From contig JBGARJ010000002.1 in NCBI GenBank assembly GCA_044230315.1, positions 124,001-188,000 of the forward strand: a DNA stretch of 64,000 nucleotides, in the 5' to 3' direction. Source of the stretch: M3007 sp044230315. Lineage in GTDB: Bacteria; Bacteroidota; Bacteroidia; Chitinophagales; Saprospiraceae. Below the pieces are notes generated by a model. It was not told where the DNA came from. It saw only the letters and a program-made list of their open reading frames with translations, and made no database searches. The position numbers and the translations under genes are program-made. The number at the start of each line of letters is the position of its first letter. Position 1 is the stretch's first letter. Below, in pieces: positions 44,916-53,626 of the stretch.

Positions 44916-47804
44916 ATGAAGGCTGTAATCATCCTGTTTTTGTGCTGCCCCTTCTGTTTATTTTCACAGAAAAAAAGCCTGCAAATTGCCGATGTGCAAC
45001 GCTGGCGCAAGATCGATCAACCGCAAATTACTTCCGACGGGCAATGGGTTGCCTACTTGCTGACACCCACCACAGAAGGCGATAACGTGCTTTGCCTGTG
45101 GAACGCCCGCACCAATCAAACCGTTACTTTTGCCCGAGGCGCCGAACCGAAGTTCTCCGACGACGGCAACTACCTGGTGTTTAAAATAAGACAGCCGCTC
45201 GATACCCTGAAAGCCCAGCGCCGCCGGAAAGTGAAGGATGAGGACCTGCCCAAAGACTCCCTGGGCGTATACACGCTGGCAAGCGGCACCCTGGCAAAAT
45301 TCCCGAATGTCAAATCGTTTGCCCTGCCCGACAAGTGGGCTGGTTGGCTGGCCTTTCAACTCGAGCCGGAAAAAGAAAAAACCGCCGCCAAAAAAGACAG
45401 CAGTGCGGTGCAAACCGAAGCATCGCCCGATTCGACCAAAAGTGCGGCAAAGGAGAAAAAAGAGCCCAAACCTAAAAAAGAAGACGCCAAGGAAAACGGC
45501 TCCCGCCTCGTGCTGCACCATCTGCCCTCCGGCCGGGAAGACACCGTGCCATTTGTGCGCGAGTACCTGTTTGCCAAACGCGGCCCGGTGCTCCTGCTCT
45601 ACTCAACGGGCCGCGATTCGGCTTTTCTGGCCGGAGCATACCGATACGACTGTACCCAAAACCGGCTGCAACCCCTGTTCTGCGCCGATAAGGTCAAATG
45701 CGCCCAACTGGCAGCCGACGATTGGGGCCGGCAGGCGGCTTTCCTGATCGATACCGATACCAGCAAAGCCCGCATCCGACCCTGGCGCCTCGGGTATTGG
45801 TCAGAAAAACAAGATTCCACCCGACTATTGGCCGATACCGCAAGCGCTTTTTTGCCCCGGCTCGACCCACCGGATTCCTCGTATGAAACACAAAAATGGG
45901 GGCTCAGCGACAACGCCCGCCCCATGTTCAGCGAAGACGGCTCCAAACTCTACTTCGGCATCGCCCCGCCGCCCCTGCTGCCCGATACCACCCGGTTGCC
46001 CGAAGAAATCGTCAATGTGGAGGTATGGGCCTGGGACAACAACCGCCTGTACACCGAACTGGAAAAACGCCTGGAAGCCGATAAAAAACGCAGTTACCCC
46101 GTCGTGTATCATATCGGGACGGGCAACTTCGTGCCGCTGGGCACACCCGATCTTCCGGAATGGCGCTTCCAGGAACAACGCGACGCCAACCTGGCCCTGG
46201 CGTACAGCGAAGAACCCTACGCCCGATATGTGCAATGGGAAGGCGTTGCGCACCGCGATCTCTATGCTGTTGACCTTAAAACCGGCAACAAAAAGCAAAT
46301 CGGCAAAGACTTGCGTTGCAAGCCCAGCTTATCGCCCGCCGCCAATTTTATCTTTTGGTGGAGCGACCCCGATTCGGCCTGGTATGCCTGGAGCGCCAAA
46401 AAGAACCAAACCCTGCGACTTACCGACAACCGCAGCGTACCCTTTTTCAACGAAGAGAACGACGTGCCCGACTACCCCGACGAGTATGGTCTGGCTGGCT
46501 GGCTGACCGGCGACGTCGCCCTGTTGCTCTACGACCGGTTCGATATCTGGAAAGTGGATCCCGAAGGCAAAACGGCGCCGCAGCGGCTTACCCACGGCCG
46601 CGAAACCCATACCCGCTACCGCTACATCCGGCTCGACCCCGAGGAGCGTTCCATTGCGCCTGCTGCGCGCCTGCTGTTGCACGAATTCAGCGAAACCACC
46701 AAAGCGGAGGGCTATGCCTGGCTCGACCTTAAAACGGGGCAACTCAGCCCATGGATGGGCGGGGTGTTCAGCTACACCCGCAACCCGTTGAAAGCCGGGA
46801 AAGCCGGTGCATTGGTGTTCAACCGGCAGAATTACCACACCTTTCCCGACCTCTGGTACACGCCATTACCCGATTCTTCTTCCCACAATTCGTCCCCTGA
46901 AACGCGTATTTCAGATGCCAATCCGCAGCAGGCGGAATACCATTGGGGCAACATCGAACGGGTGCATTGGGTGGCGCTGAACGGCGATACCCTGGAAGGG
47001 CTGCTGGTCAAACCCGACGACTTCGATCCGGCAAAGCAGTACCCCATGCTGGTCAATTTTTACGAAAAACTTTCCGATGGCCTGCATGTACACCGCGCGC
47101 CCGACGTGCACCGCTCTACGATCAATTACACGATGTATGCCAGCCGCGGCTACCTGGTTTTTGCGCCCGATATCCGGTATCGCACGGGTTATCCCGGCGA
47201 GAGCGCCTACGATGCCATCATGAGCGGCGTGACAGCCCTGATCCAACGCGGTTTTGTCGACCCCAAACGTATCGCACTGCAGGGGCATTCCTGGGGCGGC
47301 TATCAGATAGCCTACCTGGTTACCCGCACCAACCTGTTTGCCTGTGCCGAAGCCGGCGCTGCGGTGGTCAACATGACCTCGGCCTACGGCGGCATCCGAT
47401 GGGAATCGGGGATCAACCGGCAATTCCAGTACGAACGCCAGCAAAGCCGCATCGGCGGCTCGTTGTGGGAATATCCCATGCGCTACCTGGAAAATTCCCC
47501 ATTGTTTTCCCTCGATAAGGTACAAACGCCTCTGTTGATCCTGCACAACGACAAAGACAGCGCTGTACCCTGGGAGCAAGGCGTCGAGTTTTTCACGGGC
47601 CTGCGACGCCTGGGCAAGCCCGCCTGGATGCTCAATTACAACGACGAGCCGCACTGGCCCGTCAAACTTCAGAACCGGATTGACTTTCAGACCCGCATGC
47701 AGCAGTTTTTCGATCACTTTCTGCTCGCCGCGCCCATGCCCCGTTGGATGGAACGCGGGGTGCCGCCGATAGAAAAAGGGATTTTACAAGGGCTCGACAA
47801 ATAA
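44916..47804 (+). CDS. S9 family prolyl oligopeptidase-like serine peptidase
   Basis: The 962-residue protein has a signal peptide (MKAVIILFLCCPFCLFSQ), a beta-propeller N-terminal domain and a C-terminal alpha/beta-hydrolase domain. The expected triad is Ser792 (GHSWGG), Asp881 (HNDKD) and His913 (DEPHWP). A Lys/Glu/Ala-rich low-complexity insertion interrupts the propeller (about residues 150-195). It should cleave oligopeptides in the periplasm or outside the inner membrane. The next gene is also an S9 peptidase, so the two may share substrates. I start at the ATG with the signal peptide, not at the much earlier frame opening. Confidence 0.9.
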   Translation: MKAVIILFLCCPFCLFSQKKSLQIADVQRWRKIDQPQITSDGQWVAYLLTPTTEGDNVLCLWNARTNQTVTFARGAEPKFSDDGNYLVFKIRQPLDTLKAQRRRKVKDEDLPKDSLGVYTLASGTLAKFPNVKSFALPDKWAGWLAFQLEPEKEKTAAKKDSSAVQTEASPDSTKSAAKEKKEPKPKKEDAKENGSRLVLHHLPSGREDTVPFVREYLFAKRGPVLLLYSTGRDSAFLAGAYRYDCTQNRLQPLFCADKVKCAQLAADDWGRQAAFLIDTDTSKARIRPWRLGYWSEKQDSTRLLADTASAFLPRLDPPDSSYETQKWGLSDNARPMFSEDGSKLYFGIAPPPLLPDTTRLPEEIVNVEVWAWDNNRLYTELEKRLEADKKRSYPVVYHIGTGNFVPLGTPDLPEWRFQEQRDANLALAYSEEPYARYVQWEGVAHRDLYAVDLKTGNKKQIGKDLRCKPSLSPAANFIFWWSDPDSAWYAWSAKKNQTLRLTDNRSVPFFNEENDVPDYPDEYGLAGWLTGDVALLLYDRFDIWKVDPEGKTAPQRLTHGRETHTRYRYIRLDPEERSIAPAARLLLHEFSETTKAEGYAWLDLKTGQLSPWMGGVFSYTRNPLKAGKAGALVFNRQNYHTFPDLWYTPLPDSSSHNSSPETRISDANPQQAEYHWGNIERVHWVALNGDTLEGLLVKPDDFDPAKQYPMLVNFYEKLSDGLHVHRAPDVHRSTINYTMYASRGYLVFAPDIRYRTGYPGESAYDAIMSGVTALIQRGFVDPKRIALQGHSWGGYQIAYLVTRTNLFACAEAGAAVVNMTSAYGGIRWESGINRQFQYERQQSRIGGSLWEYPMRYLENSPLFSLDKVQTPLLILHNDKDSAVPWEQGVEFFTGLRRLGKPAWMLNYNDEPHWPVKLQNRIDFQTRMQQFFDHFLLAAPMPRWMERGVPPIEKGILQGLDK

Positions 47805-48007
47805 GTTGATCGGGCGAATCGCCGTGGTTTAAAATCGCCACGATTCAGCCGCCCGCATTTCAACCGATGGGCGGTTTGCGGACAAAACCGCGGATAAGTG
47901 GAGGTTTGGGTTGCTCCCGGCCGGCATTCGTCGGAAAACAGCCGGTCAACCCGCGCGCAAGGAAGGCCACGTCCTATTTTTACCGTTCTGAATCAAACTA
48001 TCCTGCC

Positions 48008-50275
48008 ATGAAGATCGCAAGCCGTTTTGCCTTCCTGTTTTACCTGATCGCCTGTCTGTCACCCCTCGCATTACCGGCGCAGAAACCAATCACGCTGGAA
48101 GATATCTGGACGAACGGTACCTTCAACACAAAGGGCGTGCCGGGCTTCCGGTTTCAAAAAGACGGCGTACACTACACCCGCCTTGCCGATCGCGCTATCG
48201 AGCAATACGACCTGCGCAACGGCGAGAAATCGGATGTGCTTTTCGACGCCAGAACGGTTGTGGCTACGGCAGAGGCGCCGGGCTGGCAGGGCAAGTTCAG
48301 CAATTATTCGTTCAGCAACGACGAGTCCAAACTTTTGCTCTCAACCGATGCCGAACAGATCTACCGCTACAGCAGCAAGGCCAATTATTTCGTGTACGAC
48401 CGGAACGCCAAAACCCTCACGCGCTTGTTCGAGGGGGCCAAACAACGCTATGCCACCTTTTCGCCCGATGGGAGCAAAGTGGCCTTCGTGACCGACAATG
48501 ACTTGTATTACAAAGATTTGGTTTCCGGCAAAACAACGCGCATCACCACGGACGGGAAAGTAAACGCCATTATCAATGGCGCTTCGGATTGGGTATATGA
48601 AGAAGAATTCGCCCTGGTGCGCGCCTTCGAATGGAGCCCCGACGGACAAAAAATCGCGTTTCTTCGCTTCGACGAAAGCGCTGTGCCGGAGTACACGATG
48701 GACCTGTACAACGGCGGCGATTACCCCGAACAGGTGACCTTCAAATACCCAAAAGTCGGCGAGAAAAATGCCGATGTCACGGCATACGTGTACCAATTGG
48801 CCACTGCTGCTACCCTTAGGCTCAGCATTCCGGGGCGCAGCGATTCGGCGCCCAACGACGACTACCTGCCTCGCATCGCCTGGACGCCTGCGGGCCAGCT
48901 GTGCATTACACACCTGAACCGCCACCAAAACCAGCTCCGCCTGCTGTTGGCCGACCCGGCTACAGGCATCTGCACCACTCTGCTGGAAGAGTCGAACCAA
49001 TACTACCTCGACTTGCGCGAGCCGGTATTTTTGGCCGATGGTTCCGGATTCCTCTGGCAAAGTGAAAAAAGCGGGTTTAACCACCTGTATCGGTACAATA
49101 TGCAGGGACAACAAACCGCAGCGCTCACCAAAGGCGACTGGGAAGTGACTGATTTCTACGGCGTCGACCAGCGCAACGGGCAGGTATTTTTTCAGGCGGC
49201 GGTTAAAAACCCCATGCAACGCGAACTTTATGCTGTAAAACTGAACGGCAAGGGCCGCTCCAAAATCAGCGGCGAAGCGGGTACACACAGCGCGCAATTC
49301 AGCAGCACGTTCGACTATTTTATCGATACCTATTCCACCCTCAACACACCGCCGCAGTACACCGTGTACAACCGCGAGGGCAAGCCTGTGCGGCAGCTGG
49401 AGCAAAACGCCGGCGTGCGCGACCAACAAGCCGAATGTGCGACCCTCCCGGTGGAATTTTTCAAAGTGCCGATCAAAAACGGCTCAACACCCAGCGGACA
49501 GCCCTGGAACGGAGAATTGAACGGCTGGATGATCAAACCCACCGCGCCACAATTCGCCGGTCAGAAACTGCCGGTGCTTATGTTCGTGTACGGCGGCCCC
49601 GGTAGCCAACAGGTGACCGATGCCTGGAAGGGCGCCAATTATTGGTGGTTTCAGATGCTGGCGCAGAAAGGCTATGTGGTGGTGTGCGTCGACAACCGCG
49701 GTACCGGTGGCCGGGGTGAAGCATTTAAAAAAATGACCTATATGGACCTCGGAAAATACGAGACCGAAGACCAGATTGCTGCTGCGAAGTACCTCGGCAC
49801 CCTGCCGTTTGTCGACGCTGCCCGCATCGGTATCTTTGGCTGGAGTTACGGTGGGTATATGTCGAGCCTGTGCCTGCTCAAGGGCAACGACGTATTCGAG
49901 GCGGGCATAGCCGTGGCGCCGGTGACCAACTGGAAATGGTACGACAGCATTTACACCGAACGCTACATGCGTACCGAGCAGGAAAATCAGAAAGGCTATG
50001 CCGATAATTCACCCAGCAATTTTGCCAGCCAACTCAAAGGTAACTACCTGCTCGTGCATGGCCTGGCCGACGACAACGTACACTTCCAGCATACGGCAGA
50101 GATGGCCAATCAACTGATTGCCGCCAATAAGCAGTTCGACACCATGTTTTACCCCAATCGCCACCACTCTATCGGCGATAACAACGCCAAAATCCACCTC
50201 TACACCCTTATGACCCGCTTTTTAGACGAAAAACTGAAAGGCACGGGGTCAGAGCAACACGTGGTACGGCCGTAG
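48008..50275 (+). CDS. Dipeptidyl peptidase IV-like S9 serine peptidase
   Basis: The 755-residue protein has a signal peptide (to about residue 25), an eight-bladed DPP4-type propeller with the substrate-anchoring WVYEEEF motif (DWVYEEEFALVRAFEWSPDG), and a hydrolase domain with Ser613 (GWSYGG), Asp688 (HGLADDNVH) and probably His720 (NRHHS). This gives X-Pro dipeptide release from peptide N-termini, a main route for peptide use in asaccharolytic Bacteroidota. It follows the other S9 peptidase with a spacer of about 200 bases. Confidence 0.95.
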   Translation: MKIASRFAFLFYLIACLSPLALPAQKPITLEDIWTNGTFNTKGVPGFRFQKDGVHYTRLADRAIEQYDLRNGEKSDVLFDARTVVATAEAPGWQGKFSNYSFSNDESKLLLSTDAEQIYRYSSKANYFVYDRNAKTLTRLFEGAKQRYATFSPDGSKVAFVTDNDLYYKDLVSGKTTRITTDGKVNAIINGASDWVYEEEFALVRAFEWSPDGQKIAFLRFDESAVPEYTMDLYNGGDYPEQVTFKYPKVGEKNADVTAYVYQLATAATLRLSIPGRSDSAPNDDYLPRIAWTPAGQLCITHLNRHQNQLRLLLADPATGICTTLLEESNQYYLDLREPVFLADGSGFLWQSEKSGFNHLYRYNMQGQQTAALTKGDWEVTDFYGVDQRNGQVFFQAAVKNPMQRELYAVKLNGKGRSKISGEAGTHSAQFSSTFDYFIDTYSTLNTPPQYTVYNREGKPVRQLEQNAGVRDQQAECATLPVEFFKVPIKNGSTPSGQPWNGELNGWMIKPTAPQFAGQKLPVLMFVYGGPGSQQVTDAWKGANYWWFQMLAQKGYVVVCVDNRGTGGRGEAFKKMTYMDLGKYETEDQIAAAKYLGTLPFVDAARIGIFGWSYGGYMSSLCLLKGNDVFEAGIAVAPVTNWKWYDSIYTERYMRTEQENQKGYADNSPSNFASQLKGNYLLVHGLADDNVHFQHTAEMANQLIAANKQFDTMFYPNRHHSIGDNNAKIHLYTLMTRFLDEKLKGTGSEQHVVRP

Positions 50276-50720
50276 GCAATCGGCAATACAAAACTTTTTC
50301 CGCAATCGGAGCGATGCTCCGGAAATCCTGCCGTTCGTTCCTTGCCATAGCGCAGGCATGGGGCTGATTTTCAATTTTGTTACACATATTGCTTTGAGTA
50401 ACATCTGATCCCGCCAAAACGGTGGCCGGCCTGCTCCAACAAAAAGAGTGTCCCGGAGACTTAAAATCCGGGCCTATTTTGGGTTCATATTATCAAGATG
50501 ATTTTGCTCAACCCATTTTATACTCTGTGTCATTGCCATTAATAATCCAACGCACGGCATTTAGCAATCAGCATTACTTCCTGACATGACTTATCTGGCT
50601 AAAACGGATGCTTACAATCCGTTTTTGGGTTGACGACTGACATGAAATGATAGGGGGTCTGGCCTGTAGTTTTGACCTATAAAAATTATGCGTCAAGTCA
50701 GGTCTTTAAAATTTACTATT
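50276..50720. other. 445-base intergenic region before the electron-transfer cluster
   Basis: Apart from the hairpin at 50601-50626 no element was recognised. There is no clear TAnnTTTG just before the first cluster gene. The sequence is more A+T-rich than the flanks, which suits a regulatory region. Confidence 0.5.
50601..50626 (+). terminator. Terminator-like hairpin in the intergenic region
   Basis: AAAACGGAT (50601-50609) pairs with ATCCGTTTT (50617-50625) around a 7-base loop and is followed by another T. It is 326 bases after the DPP4-like gene, so it may end a long 3' UTR or shield the next operon. Confidence 0.55.
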
Positions 50721-51944
50721 ATGAAAAATGTAAGAAGAACTACAATCATGTTTTTCCTTGTTTCGGCTGCAATACTATTGTTGTCGTATTGCCGGCGCGA
50801 TGACCAGATTTTAGGGTCAACAAGCGATGAAAACGAGCTGACGGCGATCAGGGCAAGCACTGCGCCAAGTATTGACGGGACAATTGATGCAAGCTGGAAC
50901 GCCGCACCGAAACTGATGGTCAAGCCGCAGGTGCCCAACCCGGGCAACGGCCTTTTTGCCGGTTACGTGGGCAAATCCTACAACGTGACCCTCCGGTCGA
51001 TGTACGATGATCAAAACATTTATTTCCTGATAGAATGGGATGACCCGACCGCCAATTTCGTGGACCGGCCCTGGTACTTCAACCCCAGTACCCACCTTTG
51101 GGCCCGTGAAGCCAACAGCCCGGTATTTGACGCCAACGGCGTACAGGTGCGCGACGCATTTAACGAAGACAAGTTGGGCATGCTCTGGAATATTTCTACG
51201 TATGATTTTCCGTCCAAATCCTGCTATGCCAGCTGCCACCTCAATACGCCGTCCATCGACCCGGCAACCGGCAAAACCATCCCGGCCACAGGCGGAAACC
51301 ACTTCACGAACAACGTCAATGAGCGTATCGACCAGTGGCACCTGCACCTGATGAAAGACCAGGTGTTCGGACAACTTTCCGATGAATACCAGGACTGGAA
51401 CGCGGGCATGATCAACGGGAACGGCCGCCATGCGGATACGCAACTTTCCACCTCCGACGGAACGACTACGAACACCCAAAACCTGAAAATCACGGGCACC
51501 AGCACTACTGTAGCCGTACCGAAATGGGTAATTCCCGGAGCCTCCAATACCAACTACATCCTGTTCAGTGATACGCAAAATGGCACAGCAAAACTCATAA
51601 CGGCCGTCGACAGCCTCGGCGTTCTCTCGTACGAAGGCGGCACGATCGACCCGAACGTGGGTACCGACTATCAACAGATTGGCAAAGGCGACGGCCCCAA
51701 GGTTATCCCCTCTTCCCTGATCGCGCCGATGACCGGCGACCGGGCGGACATCACGGCCAAAGCTACCCACAACGGATCGGGTTGGACACTCGAAATCAAA
51801 CGCCTGCTCAAAACGCCGAGCGTGCTCAATCAGGATGTCGACTTTTCGAGCCTCGACGATCAGCCTTTCGGGATCGCTATTTTTAACCAGGCCAACAACC
51901 AACACGCCATCAAACCGAATTTGTTGCTGAAATTCCGGAAATAG
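50721..51944 (+). CDS. Ethylbenzene dehydrogenase-related haem-binding lipoprotein
   Basis: The 407-residue protein has an N-terminal hydrophobic stretch with a possible lipid-modified Cys24 (LLLSYC). The body matches the EB_dh (cytochrome c-552/DMSO reductase-like haem-binding) domain, including IDGTIDASW, a YFLIEWDDPT strand and the block IDQWHLHLMKD that resembles the DxWHWK haem-ligand region of the family. It also carries CYASCH (residues 168-173), an atypical CX3CH putative haem c site. The start at 50721 gives the lipoprotein signal. It heads a run of co-directional genes for electron transfer. Confidence 0.83.
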   Translation: MKNVRRTTIMFFLVSAAILLLSYCRRDDQILGSTSDENELTAIRASTAPSIDGTIDASWNAAPKLMVKPQVPNPGNGLFAGYVGKSYNVTLRSMYDDQNIYFLIEWDDPTANFVDRPWYFNPSTHLWAREANSPVFDANGVQVRDAFNEDKLGMLWNISTYDFPSKSCYASCHLNTPSIDPATGKTIPATGGNHFTNNVNERIDQWHLHLMKDQVFGQLSDEYQDWNAGMINGNGRHADTQLSTSDGTTTNTQNLKITGTSTTVAVPKWVIPGASNTNYILFSDTQNGTAKLITAVDSLGVLSYEGGTIDPNVGTDYQQIGKGDGPKVIPSSLIAPMTGDRADITAKATHNGSGWTLEIKRLLKTPSVLNQDVDFSSLDDQPFGIAIFNQANNQHAIKPNLLLKFRK

Positions 51945-51977
51945 GATACCGCTGTTCTTTTTCGTCACCTAAAATTA

Positions 51978-52379
51978 ATGATCATGTCAAATAAAAGAAT
52001 AGCAATGGTAGGGGCATTCATCGTAGCCTCGGTCCTTTTTGGGGCAGGGTGCTATAAGGTCACTACTGTCGATTTGACCTCCAATGCCATTCTGGACAGA
52101 GAGATCAGTTTTTCCAGAGACCTCCTCCCGATTTTCGAATCCAGATGTGCCCTCGGTGGATGCCACAGCCCGGGGAATCAGGTGCCCGATTTGAGCGACG
52201 CCAGGGCTTATGAGTCGCTTATACGCGAGGACCTGATCAATTTCGAGGATCCGCAAAACAGCGAGTTGTATGACTGGCTGACCGGTAAACGCATACCGGC
52301 CATGCCGCTTGGCGGGTCCGATCCGGATATCAACATCGTTGTGCTTACCTGGCTCTCTCAAGGCGCTCAAAACAACTAA
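51978..52379 (+). CDS. Small cytochrome-like lipoprotein with CX4CH motif
   Basis: The 133-residue protein has a lipoprotein-like signal (VLFGAGCYK, Cys about 25) and the segment ISFSRDLLPIFESRCALGGCH, typical of the planctomycete/Bacteroidota cytochrome c domain. Here the haem motif is CALGGCH (CX4CH) instead of CXXCH. It lies 33 bases after the previous gene and 10 before the barrel gene, so co-transcription is very likely. A MPLGG at about 113-117 could give an axial Met ligand; this is a guess. Confidence 0.78.
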   Translation: MIMSNKRIAMVGAFIVASVLFGAGCYKVTTVDLTSNAILDREISFSRDLLPIFESRCALGGCHSPGNQVPDLSDARAYESLIREDLINFEDPQNSELYDWLTGKRIPAMPLGGSDPDINIVVLTWLSQGAQNN

Positions 52380-52389
52380 AATCAGCAAC

Positions 52390-53307
52390 ATGAAAAAGTT
52401 TCACCATTATATCATATCATCCTTCCTGTCGGTCAAAGGGCTGCTACTGGTGCTGGCGTTTGCCTCAGCGGGTAGTGTGCTCGCACAGGATACCGAGCCG
52501 GTCCCCGAAGCAACGGTGACCAACAAACCCGTAAAAAATACATTCGGCAGTGTTTGGGTCATGGATAACCAAACGGTCATGGTACCCATCAAAGGAACCT
52601 TTGAAATGGACATTCAGCACCGGTTTGGTATCGTGAACAATGGCTACAAAGACTTGTGGGGCATTTATGCGCCGTCGAATATCCGACTCGGGTTTAATTA
52701 CGCCCCGGTGAACAAGCTGAATCTCGGATTGGGTCTGACCAAAGAGCGGATGCAGTGGGATTTCAATGTCAAATATGCCTTGTTGCAGCAAATGAAGGAT
52801 GGCGGCATGCCGGTTGGGTTGACCTATTTTGGCAACATGGTTATCGACGGCCGGGATAAGAAGTATTTCGTCAAAGGCGCCGACCGCCTGTCGTATTTTC
52901 ATGAATTGATCATCGCCCGGAAGGTCACCGAAAGATTCTCCCTTCAGGTGGCGCCCAATCTTTCGTACCACAACAACGTAGAAGGCTATTTCGACAGTGA
53001 CGGGAATATCCGGCCGAAGATGAAAAATGAGCATTTCGCCGTGGCGGTTTTAGGCCGGTTCAAAATTGCGAGCTCAACAGCCATCCTGGCAGGATTTGAT
53101 CAGCCCATCACGCAACACCCGACCAACAACCCGTATCCGAATATCTGTTTCGGAATTGAGTTGGCTACAAGCGGACATGCCTTCCAGATTTTTGCAACCA
53201 ATTTCCAGGGTATCATTCCGCAGAGCAACAATGTATTTAACCAGAATGACTACAAAAACGGCCAGTTTTTGATCGGATTCAATATTACCCGACTTTGGAA
53301 CTGGTAA
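52390..53307 (+). CDS. DUF5777 family outer-membrane beta-barrel protein
   Basis: The 305-residue protein has a signal peptide (cleavage near VLAQ) and the DUF5777 hallmark MDIQHRFGIVNNGYKDLWGIYAPSN-type region (kept short here), followed by alternating amphipathic strands and a C-terminal aromatic residue (LWNW). It should sit in the outer membrane. Such barrels often occur next to cytochromes and YceI proteins in Bacteroidota, but their role is not established. The start 52390 is chosen over an upstream in-frame ATG that would overlap the preceding gene by 71 bases. Confidence 0.85.
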   Translation: MKKFHHYIISSFLSVKGLLLVLAFASAGSVLAQDTEPVPEATVTNKPVKNTFGSVWVMDNQTVMVPIKGTFEMDIQHRFGIVNNGYKDLWGIYAPSNIRLGFNYAPVNKLNLGLGLTKERMQWDFNVKYALLQQMKDGGMPVGLTYFGNMVIDGRDKKYFVKGADRLSYFHELIIARKVTERFSLQVAPNLSYHNNVEGYFDSDGNIRPKMKNEHFAVAVLGRFKIASSTAILAGFDQPITQHPTNNPYPNICFGIELATSGHAFQIFATNFQGIIPQSNNVFNQNDYKNGQFLIGFNITRLWNW

Positions 53308-53364
53308 GGGATGGCATGCCTTTGTACTCCTTGTTTTTAAGTCATTTCGCAAAACAGATCGCGC

Positions 53365-53595
53365 ATGGAAACGGGTAAAAAAATGCTCTCGCGGAAAACA
53401 TTTGTACGCTGGAGTGCAGGGTTGCTTGGCCTTTTCGCGGTTGCCGGTATGTGGTTCGGACAGAAGCGTAAAAAGAAAAGCACCGTGAAAATGCTTACAC
53501 AGGATGGGCGGCTGGTGGAAATAGACGCCTCCCTGCTGGAGAAAAAAGGACGGAAGATCACCGATGCCGAGCTTCAATCGTGGGTAAAAAAGTAA
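53365..53595 (+). CDS. Small Tat-leader-like protein resembling the Fe-S subunit N-terminus
   Basis: The 76-residue product has a twin-arginine-like motif variant SRKTFVRW (residues 9-16), one hydrophobic segment (about 17-33), a basic patch (QKRKKKS) and an acidic tail. From residue 41 it reads VKMLTQDGRLVEID, then KKGRKITDAELQSW. The Fe-S protein encoded next has VQLLSVDGEIIEVD at 47-60 and PPVTNSEARKG a little later, so the two look homologous. It lies 57 bases after the barrel gene and 31 before the Fe-S gene. Function is unknown; a membrane-anchored assembly or docking partner of the Fe-S subunit is an inference. Confidence 0.72.
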   Translation: METGKKMLSRKTFVRWSAGLLGLFAVAGMWFGQKRKKKSTVKMLTQDGRLVEIDASLLEKKGRKITDAELQSWVKK

Positions 53596-53626
53596 TTATT
53601 AGCGTATTCCAAGCTTATTTTCCTTC

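Noticed and set aside
50817..51968. 383-residue minus-strand frame
   Set aside because: It is antisense to the EB_dh-like gene and has no family features, while the plus-strand frame has clear ones.
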